34,783 nucleotides of DNA from Vicinamibacteria bacterium (lineage in GTDB: Bacteria > Acidobacteriota > Vicinamibacteria > Fen-336), in contig DATMML010000068.1 of assembly GCA_035570235.1 (NCBI GenBank), positions 1 to 34,783 on the forward strand, written 5' to 3'. Below, piece after piece: positions 23,423-31,675 of this stretch (position 1 is its first letter; each line of letters opens with the position of its first letter). The notes beneath the pieces were generated by a model that was given only the letters and a program-made list of their open reading frames with translations, made no database searches and had not been told where the DNA came from. Position numbers and translations under genes: made by a program.

Positions 23423-23788
23423 ATGGTGCGTGTGCTTGTAGCCGACGACAGCGAGCCATTGCGCACTATGTTCCAAGAGACCCTGATCGGCGAGGGCTTT
23501 GAAGTCGTGGCGGCCACGGACGGCCAGGAGGCCCTCGATCTCTTCCACGCCGCCGGTCCGTTCGACCTCGTCCTCCTTGACGGCGACATGCCCCGCCTCA
23601 CGGGCCGCGAAGTCGCCCGGAAGCTGAGAGCGGACGGCTTCGGCCTCCCGGTGGTGATTGTCAGCGGCACCGTCCACATCAGCGAAGCCGAGGCCCGGGC
23701 GTTAGGCGTTACCTTCCTCCTCAAGCCTGTGCCACCTAACGATCTCGTGCGCGAACTCCGTCGCCTCTTGGGCCCCCCGCGGCCCTAA
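23423..23788 (+). CDS. Single-domain response regulator (CheY-like receiver)
   Basis: A 121-residue free-standing receiver domain. The acidic pair is ADDSE (Asp8/Asp9), the phospho-acceptor is in LLDGDMPRL (Asp53 by position), the switch Ser/Thr is in IVSGT, and Lys is in LLKPVPP. It lacks an output domain, so it would act by protein contact or as an intermediate in a phosphorelay. The hybrid kinase at 19.8-21.5 kb is the only kinase nearby and is a possible partner. The start ATG lacks a clear ribosome site and is preceded by an inverted repeat. It is divergent from the TolB-like gene. Confidence 0.9.
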   Translation: MVRVLVADDSEPLRTMFQETLIGEGFEVVAATDGQEALDLFHAAGPFDLVLLDGDMPRLTGREVARKLRADGFGLPVVIVSGTVHISEAEARALGVTFLLKPVPPNDLVRELRRLLGPPRP

Positions 23789-23969
23789 GGGGGGAGGAGT
23801 GGCACAGCCCCTTGCACGCCCTTGAGCCCCGATTGTTACTTGTCGAGCATTGGCTGATGCCGGGGTCGCGGGGGAACCCCGTGCGGGGATCCCACACAAG
23901 TCCTGCCGCCGGCCCCTCTCTCCAACGAGATCGGCTGAAGCCAGTCGAACGAGCTTGGCTTTTGCCCGG

Positions 23970-25577
23970 TCAGTAGTTGGAGGTCCGGAAGGTGAACATG
24001 ACTCGCTCGCCGGGGCGCCCGCTCAACCGGAACACCAGCGCATCGCCCGACACCTCGGTCACGCTTCCCGCCAGGACCCGTAGGCTGCCCGGGACGAAGT
24101 TGGCCGTGGATCCCAGCTCAAAGCGCCACGTTCCCGGCTTCCCCGCTCCTTGCAGGACCCGGGCTTCGAAGCGGTTCTCGCCGCGGTGACCGTAAGCCAT
24201 GCCCGCCGACAGGCCCGGGCCCGCGAAGGCGGTGGCGGAGCTGTTGACCAGCACTTCGCCGCTCGCCCCGGGCACCTCTAGCTTGCTCGTCCAGACCAGT
24301 TGGTCGGTATTGGACGTCGATATGGTCGGGTCGGCCGCGATCACGATGTCGCGGTGGGCCTTGGGGTCGTTGCCAACCCCCGACGACTCGACTCGCATCC
24401 TCACGTTCCAGCATTGCAGGGGTTTGATTAATGTAAAGGCTGGCCGGACAAGGTCGTACATCGACCGGGGCCGACGCTGCTTAAGGCTGGCTGGAACCGG
24501 GCATGGGGACGCGGGGGGCGGCGGGATTAGGGTGAAGACCGGCCTCACACCATCGCTCGTCGAGCGCGGCCGGCGCCGCGAGGAACTGGATGTCAGCTGG
24601 GAAACGGGCCTCGCGCCCGCCATCCCAGGAGATGCGCTGGGACCGGTAATCCCGGCAAAGGGCGTCGTGATGTTCAGGAAATTGAACGTGACCTTGATGC
24701 TGCAGGGGCCGCCCAGAACGGCGGGCGGGGGGGGAGGCGGAGGAGTGGGGGGGAAGGCGAAGCGCGCCCCCGCCGCGACGTCTACGTTGTAGTGGAGTTT
24801 GGTGGGGCCCGTGCTCTGGCACATGTCGAACTCGACCTGCTGAGTGCCGGGCAGGAGCCACTGCTGGGCGTCGGAAGGGATCGTCACTCCGGCAACCCTG
24901 ACGATGAAAACCGGGTTGAAAGGCACTGCCGCCGGGGTGGTGGGGGGGGTGGTGCCTGGCGTCGTCGCCGGCACCGTCGGCACTGAGGAACCCGCGGGTT
25001 GCGTCGTCGTGGTCGTGTTGCTGTTGCCGCTCGTGCCCAACGCGATCCCGCCCCCCACTATCGCGGCTCCCCCGGCCACCGCCGCCACCACGGTCGCCGT
25101 CCCGATCCCCCCCGTCGCAAACCCCGCGGGTACCGCCGGAAAGACCGTCACCGACGCGCTGGTCACGAAGGGCGCGACCGGCACGTCCTTCTTGCACTCG
25201 CTCTCGCTCCCCACTACCAGAGCCGCGTTGTCGACCGTCCGGTTCTCCGCGAATTTCTGGTCGAACGCGTTCACGTAGTAGAGGACCTTTTTTCCGATGA
25301 GCGCCTTTTTCGGCTTGGGAAGAATGCCCGCGTGGCAGGGGGCCTCTGACTTCATCTCAACGTAGTACCAGTTCGGAGGCCCGTCCGCGGCTCGGAAGTA
25401 CACCCGCGCCCGGGCCATCTGGCTGGCGGGCGAGAAACAAGCATTCATCTTCGGGTACTTCTCGGCCACGATACATCCCACCGGCTTATGGTCGATGTTG
25501 AGACCCTGGGCCAGTACAGGCAGCGGTAAGAGCGTGAGCAGGAACGCGATTCCCCGCCGGATGGCGCGTGCAATCAT
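23970..25577 (-). CDS. Secreted multidomain protein, unknown function, with Arg-rich repeat insert
   Basis: A 535-residue exported protein of no family I recognise. It has a signal peptide (1-23, ending PLPVLA), a Cys-containing N-terminal domain (28-130), and a Gly/Ala-rich hydrophobic stretch (152-181) that could be a membrane helix. A Thr/Pro linker (187-220), a beta-rich domain (221-300) with a poly-Pro loop (278-285), an insert (about 312-386), and a final beta-rich region (390-535) follow. The insert carries two copies of an 18-residue element, RRPRS..D.VRP.FTLI, unlike the rest of the protein. ATG at 25577 has GGAGG 7 nt upstream. The frame is open throughout. Confidence 0.72.
   Translation of the reverse strand: MIARAIRRGIAFLLTLLPLPVLAQGLNIDHKPVGCIVAEKYPKMNACFSPASQMARARVYFRAADGPPNWYYVEMKSEAPCHAGILPKPKKALIGKKVLYYVNAFDQKFAENRTVDNAALVVGSESECKKDVPVAPFVTSASVTVFPAVPAGFATGGIGTATVVAAVAGGAAIVGGGIALGTSGNSNTTTTTQPAGSSVPTVPATTPGTTPPTTPAAVPFNPVFIVRVAGVTIPSDAQQWLLPGTQQVEFDMCQSTGPTKLHYNVDVAAGARFAFPPTPPPPPPPAVLGGPCSIKVTFNFLNITTPFAGITGPSASPGMAGARPVSQLTSSSSRRRPRSTSDGVRPVFTLIPPPPASPCPVPASLKQRRPRSMYDLVRPAFTLIKPLQCWNVRMRVESSGVGNDPKAHRDIVIAADPTISTSNTDQLVWTSKLEVPGASGEVLVNSSATAFAGPGLSAGMAYGHRGENRFEARVLQGAGKPGTWRFELGSTANFVPGSLRVLAGSVTEVSGDALVFRLSGRPGERVMFTFRTSNY
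24426..24578 (-). repeat. Two diverged 54-bp repeats inside the secreted protein gene
   Basis: The copies at 24525-24578 and 24426-24479 encode RRRPRSTSDGVRPVFTLI and QRRPRSMYDLVRPAFTLI, 33 residues apart. The DNA is also recognisably similar. The Arg-rich content contrasts with the surrounding protein, so this is either an in-frame insertion or an internal duplication. Confidence 0.6.
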
Positions 25578-25713
25578 GACTGGCCTCCAGACCTAACGCC
25601 GCGACCGGACACAAGAGCCTATGACCGGCCCAGCACCAAGGAAATTCTCGTAGGGCTGGATTCTAGCACCCCGTCCTGCTTTATTCTATGCGGACGATGA
25701 ACGGAGGCAGGCC

Positions 25714-27036
25714 ATGAAGCGAACGCAGAACGGACGGCGTGATTTCCTGAGGTCGTCCGCCGCCACCGCGGCCGGTCTGGCCGTGCTGTCGGCCTTCCCA
25801 CGGAAGGTCTTGGGCGCCAACGAGCGGTTGCGTGTCGGACTCATCGGCTGTGGCGGGCGCGGCAACCACCTCCTCGGGGAGACGTTCAAGTCGGCGGGGG
25901 AGCTGAACGTCGAGGTCGCCGGCCTTTGTGACGTCTGGAGAGTCAACCTCGAGAAAGCAGCCGCGCGGGTGGCCGCGGAGCAGAACTCGAAACCGAGGAC
26001 CTTCGCGCGGTTCCCCGACCTCCTGGCCATGAGCGACCTGGATGCGGTGATCATAGCCACCCCCGATTTCGCGCATACGCCTATCCTCATCGAGGCCACG
26101 AAGCTGAAGAAGCACGCTTTCGTGGAGAAACCGATGGCGACGGTGCTCGAGCACGCCAACACCGCGGTCAAGCTCGTGCGGGAGAACCAGACCATCGTCC
26201 AGGTCGGGACCCAGCGGCGAAGCGATCCCCGGCATCATGCCGGGGCCAAGCTGGTCCAATCCGGAATTCTGGGGAGGGTGACGGAGGTGGAGACCGCTTG
26301 GCACGACGCGTCCCCCCGCTGGGCACGCGACTTCAACGACATCCGGCACGAGGACGTGGACTGGGAGCAGTATTTGATGTTTCTCCCCAAGGAGCCCTGG
26401 AATCCGGCACGTTTCCGGCGATGGCACCTCTACAAGGACTTCACGGTGGGCACGCCGGGCCTGCTGGGGGCGCACTTGATCGATGTCGGTCTCTGGTTCA
26501 TGGACGACCCCCTGCCGCGCTCGGCGGTGGCCCACGGCGGCGTCTACGTGTGGAAAGACGGACGCGAGCATGCGGACACGATCGAATGCGTTTTGGAGTA
26601 CCCGAAGGGCTTTCTTCTCAAGTACGCAACCCGCCTCGGTAACAACAACCCTGTGCCGGAGGCGATCTTCTTCGGAACCAAGGGGACATTCGACACGGAG
26701 AGCTGGACGGCGCGGGGGACAGGCGGGGGCAAGGAGGCGCTGGCCCAGTCCGTGACCGTTCCGAAGCCGGCGACACCTGTCGCGGCCGCACCCGCCGGGG
26801 CGGGCACGCAACGGGGGGCGGCGGAGGATGCGGGCATCGCACAACCAGACCCCCGCATCGCGGGAGAGGGCCATGTCCGTAACTGGCTGGAGTGCCTTCG
26901 CTCGCGCAAGACGCCCAACGCCCCGATCGAGGTTGGGTACGCGCACTCGGTGGCCAGCATCATGTGCTTCAAGGCCTGGGAGAGCGGCCGGCGCCAAGTC
27001 TATGACCCTGCGAGCCAGCAGATCCGGCCCGCCTGA
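25714..27036 (+). CDS. Tat-exported Gfo/Idh/MocA family oxidoreductase
   Basis: A 440-residue NAD(P)-dependent oxidoreductase or glycosidase-type Gfo/Idh/MocA protein. The twin-arginine signal RRDFLRSSAATAAGLAVL (Arg8-Arg9) sends it folded across the inner membrane. The Rossmann loop GCGGRG is at 45-50, and the family FVEKP motif has Lys139. GAHLIDVGLWF matches the conserved His region of the C-terminal domain. Residues of about 350-385 are an Ala/Pro/Gly-rich insert. Exported members often act on sugars or glycans with a tightly held cofactor. ATG at 25714 has GGAGG upstream. It is not part of an evident operon. A hairpin cluster follows it. Confidence 0.92.
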   Translation: MKRTQNGRRDFLRSSAATAAGLAVLSAFPRKVLGANERLRVGLIGCGGRGNHLLGETFKSAGELNVEVAGLCDVWRVNLEKAAARVAAEQNSKPRTFARFPDLLAMSDLDAVIIATPDFAHTPILIEATKLKKHAFVEKPMATVLEHANTAVKLVRENQTIVQVGTQRRSDPRHHAGAKLVQSGILGRVTEVETAWHDASPRWARDFNDIRHEDVDWEQYLMFLPKEPWNPARFRRWHLYKDFTVGTPGLLGAHLIDVGLWFMDDPLPRSAVAHGGVYVWKDGREHADTIECVLEYPKGFLLKYATRLGNNNPVPEAIFFGTKGTFDTESWTARGTGGGKEALAQSVTVPKPATPVAAAPAGAGTQRGAAEDAGIAQPDPRIAGEGHVRNWLECLRSRKTPNAPIEVGYAHSVASIMCFKAWESGRRQVYDPASQQIRPA

Positions 27037-27081
27037 GACTCGATTACTCGCTTCCTTGCCTCCCCCCGTGCTCGCCGAGGG

Positions 27082-27100
27082 CTTTCCGGCCCCCGGAAAG
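27082..27100. terminator. Strong hairpin after the Tat oxidoreductase
   Basis: CTTTCCGG, loop CCC, CCGGAAAG: an exact 8-bp stem 46 nt after the stop. Probable terminator although no U-run follows. Confidence 0.5.
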
Positions 27101-27104
27101 GTGG

Positions 27105-27144
27105 GGAGCGGTCGTTTCTGGGGACCGGACCCGGGGACCGCTCC
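27105..27144. terminator. Second long hairpin in the convergent region
   Basis: GGAGCGGTC (27105-27113) pairs exactly with GACCGCTCC (27136-27144). The 22-nt loop contains a further GGG/CCC pairing. It may serve transcripts from both sides. Confidence 0.42.
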
Positions 27145-27391
27145 ACTGACGGGCTGTCCGACTATCGGCCGGATCCGGACACTCTCGTGTCACCTCGGGG
27201 GCGGATCAGGGTGCCCCTGCCCACAACCCACTGGAAGGGAACGAGCGGACTCCGTGGCATGGGGACTGCTATAGGACAGGTAGGCACCGGCGCGGCGCCT
27301 GTCATCTTCGGCCTGGAGGGAGGCCGGAAGTCAGGCGCCCGCGCCGGGGGCCTGCGTCCCCACCCTGCTACCCCCTGAAGGGAACTGGCGT

Positions 27392-28126
27392 CTAACGAAG
27401 ACGCGCGCCGATCCAGATCGTCCGGTGGACGGCGGTCAAGAACGTAGCCAGGGTCATGAGGGCCAGCATCCACACCACCACCGTCCCCGGGGGCAGTCGG
27501 AACCAGGTGGTGAGGGTGGGGTCGAGGAAGCAGACGAGGCACGTGAGCACGAGTCGCTCTCCCCGCTGCATCAGGCCCCCGGTGCAGAGGACCCCCAGGA
27601 CCTCGCCCCGAGCCCGGGCGTAGCTGACGATCAGCGAACCGCCCATGGCGGCCGCGGCCAGGAAGGGCCCCCAAGCGCTTCCCCGAAGGTAGATCACGAA
27701 CCCGAGGAAGGCGAACACCTCCACGAAGCGGTCGAATGTGCTGTCGACGAAGTCACCAAAGTCTGAGGCCACGCCGGTCAGGCGAGCGATGCGCCCGTCC
27801 AGGATATCCGCCACCCCCCCCAGGGCGATGGCCAAGCCCCCCAGCTCGAGGCGGCCGAGGGCGATAGCCACGCCGCTGGCCGCTCCCAGGGCCAGACCCA
27901 AGTAGTTGTAGAAGTCCGGGGTGAGGCCCAAGCGCAGAGAGAGGGTGGTGAGCGGGGTTAGGGCCCACATGAACCAGTGGAGGAGGAAGTCGCCCGCCCC
28001 CAGGAAGAGCTGCCCTCCCTTGCCCTGCTGGTCAGCGTCGGTCCGGGGCCCGCGCAGGGCATAGACGCCCATCGAGACAACTCCCAGGGCGAGGGTCGCG
28101 AGGAAGGCGAGAAAGGCGGTCGACAC
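27392..28126 (-). CDS. CDP-alcohol phosphatidyltransferase
   Basis: A 244-residue integral membrane enzyme that replaces CMP on CDP-diacylglycerol with an alcohol head group. The complete signature DxxDGxxARx8GxxxDxxxD is present: Asp107, Asp110-Gly111, Ala114-Arg115, Gly124, Asp128 and Asp132. All four metal/catalytic Asp are intact. About six helices follow the usual PgsA/PIS topology, and there is an N-terminal extra helix (residues 3-24). The acceptor alcohol (glycerol-P, inositol-P or another) cannot be assigned from sequence. It is the last gene of the aminotransferase/oxidoreductase operon, 38 nt behind the fusion gene. The start GTG at 28126 has a weak ribosome site. Confidence 0.9.
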   Translation of the reverse strand: MSTAFLAFLATLALGVVSMGVYALRGPRTDADQQGKGGQLFLGAGDFLLHWFMWALTPLTTLSLRLGLTPDFYNYLGLALGAASGVAIALGRLELGGLAIALGGVADILDGRIARLTGVASDFGDFVDSTFDRFVEVFAFLGFVIYLRGSAWGPFLAAAAMGGSLIVSYARARGEVLGVLCTGGLMQRGERLVLTCLVCFLDPTLTTWFRLPPGTVVVWMLALMTLATFLTAVHRTIWIGARLR

Positions 28127-28164
28127 CGGGCTCGGTTTAAGCGGCCTTCACGAGGAAGGGGTCC

Positions 28165-30267
28165 TCAGCGCGACCGTCGCGAGAAGGGCCGCCACCAGTC
28201 GGTCCCCCCGGCGAAAGCCAGACCAAGAATGCCGATAGGCACGACCTGCAGGAGATGGTAGACGACGGCAAAAGCCAGGGCGTTCTCCTTTGGCACGCCA
28301 AACTCCACCAAGGCCAAGGTCGCGCTGATCTCGAGGGTGCCAATGTTCCCGGGCGGGGCGAGCGGAAAGGCCAGGGCCAGGTTCACCGCCACCAGTACCA
28401 GGAAGATCGCGGAGAGGGGCAGATCCAGCCCCACCGCCTTCATGGAGAGGGCGGTCACGTTCACCTCGAGGGTCCAGGCCACCAAGGAGACACCGAAGGA
28501 GGCGGCCAGGGCCTTCGGCTCTCGGCTGGCCAGGAGCCCGTGTCGCACCTTGGCCATGAACGCAGTGACCCGGGCCACGGCGTGACGGCGCGGGGAGCCG
28601 GCGGTCTCCGGGGCGCCTTCGCCCCGCGGCTGCAGGGCGAGGACCAGGATCGTGCCCAGGATGAAGAGGGCGAGGGCGAAGGCCCCGCCGGGCCGGATCC
28701 ACAGCGGGACTCCGACGAAGAAGGGGAGCAGAGCCAGGCCGAGGAGCAACCCGGCGGCGTTAACCAGCTGGTCGAGGACGATGGACCCAATGATGGACGT
28801 CCGCGGCAAGCCGGTGTCGAGCCCGAGCCAATGGGCGCGGACCAGTTCGCCCGCTCGGGCCGGCATCACCGTGGAGACGGCGAAACCCACCACCATGGCC
28901 TTGAAGGCGTGGTAGATGTTGGCAACCTTGGACATGGGACGCACGAGGGCCAACCAGCGGGCAGAGGCGGCGAGGACGAAAACGAGGTTGACGGTGGCCG
29001 CCAGGATGATCCAGCCCACCTGAGCCGAGGCCACGGCTCGGGCCACTTGGCGCCAGTCCACGTCGTAGAAGGTCCAGGCGGCGGCGGCCAGGAGGACGCT
29101 CAGGCCGACCCCCCGCAGCACCCAGCGCCGGCGTCGCCCCTCCGCGGGGGCACTGCTGGAACCCGCGGGGAGCGGCGTTGGTAACATCGAGTCGGGTGCA
29201 TCCATGGTGGCTAGCGCGTAGGCCAGGCTCTCGGCCTCCGGCTCCTCTACCTCGGTAGGAGTGAGGGACAACGCGCGGCCCTGTTCCGAGGACTCGTAGG
29301 CACGCGAGATCAGGCGCGTTACGTATACCGCTTCGTCTAGAGCCTCGGTACCCGTGTCGCTCCGGCGCACGCGGTCGGTGAAGTCGACGAGCAGCGGCGC
29401 GTACCACTCCGAATGTGAGGAGTTCTGGCTCATGCCCCCCGCGAAGGCGATCTCCTCGCGGGTCTCGGCGTGAATGCTCACCCGCTCATCGTCGCCCGTG
29501 ATTTCGCCCCCCTCGCCCACGAAGCGGTAGTGGATTTCCCGGCGCCGCGCGGCCCAGGTCAGGCTCACCTGGGCCAGGCCCTCTCCGAAATCCAGGGTCA
29601 CAAAGGCGGTGTCCTCCACCTCGTAGCCGTGGTGGAGAAGCGTCCGCACCGTAGCCTGGACGGTATCGGGTTCCCCCAGCACGGCGCGCAGCTGGTAGAA
29701 GATGTGGGCCCCGTGGTCCACGAGTATTCCGCCCCCGGCTAGGCTGCGGTCGGTGCGCCACTGAGGCTCCCAGTTCGGGTTCCCCGGGTTGGCGCCCATA
29801 CGGTGGACCTCGTACTCGGCCAGGTAGACGCGACCAATGCGGGGCAGCAGGGCCTTCACCGCCTGCCACTGTGGGGAGTAATGGTATTGATGGCAGGGCT
29901 GGAAGACGACACCCGCTTCGCGCACCGCCCGCGCTATCCGGTCCGCGTCCTCGGGGGAGGAGGCCAGGGGCTTCTCGCAGACCAGATGGAGGCCACGGCG
30001 GCTCGATTCCTCCACCAAGAGCCGGTGGGTGAAGGGGGGGGTGCAGATGTCGCAGAAGTCGAGGGACTCCCGCTGGAGCAGGTCTTCCGCCCTCTCGTAG
30101 GTGCGCGCACGGGGGAAGAAGGCGCGGGCGTCCTCCCGGTTGCACGCGGAGAGGTCGGCCACGGCCACGATTTCGACCTCGTCGCCGAGGGCGCCGCTCG
30201 CCCATTGAGGCGCATGTCCGCGGAGCGCGATGTTCCCGGCCCCGAGTAGGGCTCCGCGCAGTTTCAA
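28165..30267 (-). CDS. Gfo/Idh/MocA oxidoreductase fused to LPG-synthase-type (flippase-like) membrane domain
   Basis: A 700-residue fusion. Residues 1-340 are a cytosolic Gfo/Idh/MocA dehydrogenase: GALLGAGNIA nucleotide loop, CEKP (98-100) with the family Lys, and GGGILVDHGAHIF with His185/His188. A Glu/Pro/Ser linker (341-378) leads to residues 381-690, an UPF0104/lysylphosphatidylglycerol-synthase transmembrane domain of about eight helices. That domain has the conserved MPARAGELVRAHWLG and the late FPLAPPGNIGTLE. The frame is open across the join with no stop or start signal that would split it. TTG at 30267 overlaps the upstream TGA, and a GGGGGG(T)GG site precedes it. GTG at 30273 is an alternative. 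The role is discussed in the findings. Confidence 0.9.
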   Translation of the reverse strand: MKLRGALLGAGNIALRGHAPQWASGALGDEVEIVAVADLSACNREDARAFFPRARTYERAEDLLQRESLDFCDICTPPFTHRLLVEESSRRGLHLVCEKPLASSPEDADRIARAVREAGVVFQPCHQYHYSPQWQAVKALLPRIGRVYLAEYEVHRMGANPGNPNWEPQWRTDRSLAGGGILVDHGAHIFYQLRAVLGEPDTVQATVRTLLHHGYEVEDTAFVTLDFGEGLAQVSLTWAARRREIHYRFVGEGGEITGDDERVSIHAETREEIAFAGGMSQNSSHSEWYAPLLVDFTDRVRRSDTGTEALDEAVYVTRLISRAYESSEQGRALSLTPTEVEEPEAESLAYALATMDAPDSMLPTPLPAGSSSAPAEGRRRRWVLRGVGLSVLLAAAAWTFYDVDWRQVARAVASAQVGWIILAATVNLVFVLAASARWLALVRPMSKVANIYHAFKAMVVGFAVSTVMPARAGELVRAHWLGLDTGLPRTSIIGSIVLDQLVNAAGLLLGLALLPFFVGVPLWIRPGGAFALALFILGTILVLALQPRGEGAPETAGSPRRHAVARVTAFMAKVRHGLLASREPKALAASFGVSLVAWTLEVNVTALSMKAVGLDLPLSAIFLVLVAVNLALAFPLAPPGNIGTLEISATLALVEFGVPKENALAFAVVYHLLQVVPIGILGLAFAGGTDWWRPFSRRSR

Positions 30268-31631
30268 CGCCACCCCCCGTCGCGGGAGGCCCAGGCGAAC
30301 ACCTCTTCGATGATTCCGAGGGCGGTCTCCGCCGAGGCCCGGTCCATGGAGAGCGCGGGGTTCACCCGGAAATGCGGGTTGTAGACCATGCTGATGAGCC
30401 CCCGCCGCAGGCATTCTTGGAAGAGCCGTGCGCAGAACTTCTTGTCCAGGGGTTCCTTCGTTTGGCGGTCCCGGACCAGCTCCAGTCCGATGAGCAAGCC
30501 CTTGCCCTGTACGTGGCCGATGAACTCGTGTCGCTGCTGCATCTCCCGGAACTTGCCGAGCATCCAATCGCCAAGGCGGGCGGCATTCTCTACCAGCCCC
30601 TCTTCCTCGATCACGGTCACGGAGGCGAGAGCGGCCGCCCCCGCCATGGGATTGGCCCCGTAGCTGGAGCTGGAGCCGGAAGGGTTGCCCCAGGGCGCGG
30701 CCTTGGTGATCTCGTCCGTGGAGGCGAGGCCGGAGACGGGGAACCCCGCCCCCAGTCCCTTGCCCATGGTGATCACGTCGGGGGTGGTGTCGGTGTGCTC
30801 ACATCCGAACCAGCGGCCCGTGCGCCCGAAGCCAGTGATCATCTCATCGCTGATCAGAAGGGCGTGGTTCTCGCGGGCGATCTCCTGGATGATGGGCATG
30901 AACTCCGGAGGCGGGACGACGTTGCCGGCGGTGCCTTGAATGGGCTCGATCAGAACGGCGGCGAGGGCGCCGGTGGTGGAGTTCTTCACCACCTTGCGCG
31001 CGAACTGCGCGCATTCGATCCCACACGACGGGTATTTGAGGCCGAGCGGGCAGCGGTAGCAGTCGGCATAAGGCGTGAGGTAGGTGCCCGGGAGCGAGGG
31101 CCCGAGGCCGTTCTTGGTCCCGTCACCGATGAGGGACATGGTTCCCGCGGTCTTGCCGTGGAAGCCGCCCCAGAAGGACAGGAACTCATACTTCTTGGTG
31201 TGCGACTTGGCCAGCCGCAGCGCGGCCTCGACGGCTTCCGTTCCCCCCGAATACAGCTGGATCCGGGTGAGGCCCTTAGGGGTATGAGACGCGATCTTGG
31301 CCAAGGCCTTGGCCCGGCGGGCTGTCGTGAAGGACCCGACCGTCACCTCGTCTATCTGCTCCTTGAGGATCTGGCGGTAGCGCGGATGGGCGTGGCCGAG
31401 GGCGTTCACGCAGATGCCCGCGGCCAGGTCCAGGTAGCGGTTTCCGTCCACGTCTTCGACGAGGGAGCCTTCGGCACGCGCTACGGCAATCCCGGAGAGC
31501 GTGGCGATGGACTGGACGCCGGGAGCCAAGTTTTTCGACTCCGCGGCGACAAGGTCGCGGCTCTTGGGACCGGGAATCTCGGTAACGATGCGAGGCTCTT
31601 GAGAGATGGTGGCTTCGGCAGCTTTCGGCAA
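30264..31631 (-). CDS. Class III aminotransferase, GABA-aminotransferase-like
   Basis: A 455-residue PLP enzyme of the ornithine/GABA aminotransferase class. Visible features are DLAAGICVNALGHAHP, LYSGGTEAVEAALRLAK (phosphate loop), ISDEMITGFGRTGRWF (Asp pairing with the pyridine N), and TMGKGLGAGFPVSG with Schiff-base Lys291. A four-cysteine cluster (CYRCP...SCGIEC, Cys191, 194, 203, 207) is present, as in archaeal-type GABA-T/amino-acid-racemase relatives. TTG at 31631 was chosen because GGAGG and AGGG lie just upstream. GTG at 31655 would add eight residues but leaves almost no leader after the promoter. It is first in the lipid-type operon and overlaps the fusion gene. Confidence 0.92.
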   Translation of the reverse strand: MPKAAEATISQEPRIVTEIPGPKSRDLVAAESKNLAPGVQSIATLSGIAVARAEGSLVEDVDGNRYLDLAAGICVNALGHAHPRYRQILKEQIDEVTVGSFTTARRAKALAKIASHTPKGLTRIQLYSGGTEAVEAALRLAKSHTKKYEFLSFWGGFHGKTAGTMSLIGDGTKNGLGPSLPGTYLTPYADCYRCPLGLKYPSCGIECAQFARKVVKNSTTGALAAVLIEPIQGTAGNVVPPPEFMPIIQEIARENHALLISDEMITGFGRTGRWFGCEHTDTTPDVITMGKGLGAGFPVSGLASTDEITKAAPWGNPSGSSSSYGANPMAGAAALASVTVIEEEGLVENAARLGDWMLGKFREMQQRHEFIGHVQGKGLLIGLELVRDRQTKEPLDKKFCARLFQECLRRGLISMVYNPHFRVNPALSMDRASAETALGIIEEVFAWASRDGGWR

Positions 31632-31675
31632 TCTATCCCTAACCTCCGGCCCCACTGGGCCCGGACAAACTATGA

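Larger units (their letters stand above)
27037..27391. other. Hairpin-rich region between convergent genes
   Basis: No gene is seen. Within 27082-27219 there are four exact inverted repeats: 27082-27100 (8-bp stem, 3-nt loop), 27105-27144 (9-bp stem), 27178-27191 (GACAC/GTGTC) and 27207-27219 (CAGGG/CCCTG). The region lies between the oxidoreductase stop and the convergent lipid-operon stop. Confidence 0.6.

Noticed and set aside
24426-24578. FTLI in the repeated element as a type IV pilin start
   Set aside because: It lies mid-protein, has no preceding Gly, no Glu at position 5 and no hydrophobic helix after it.
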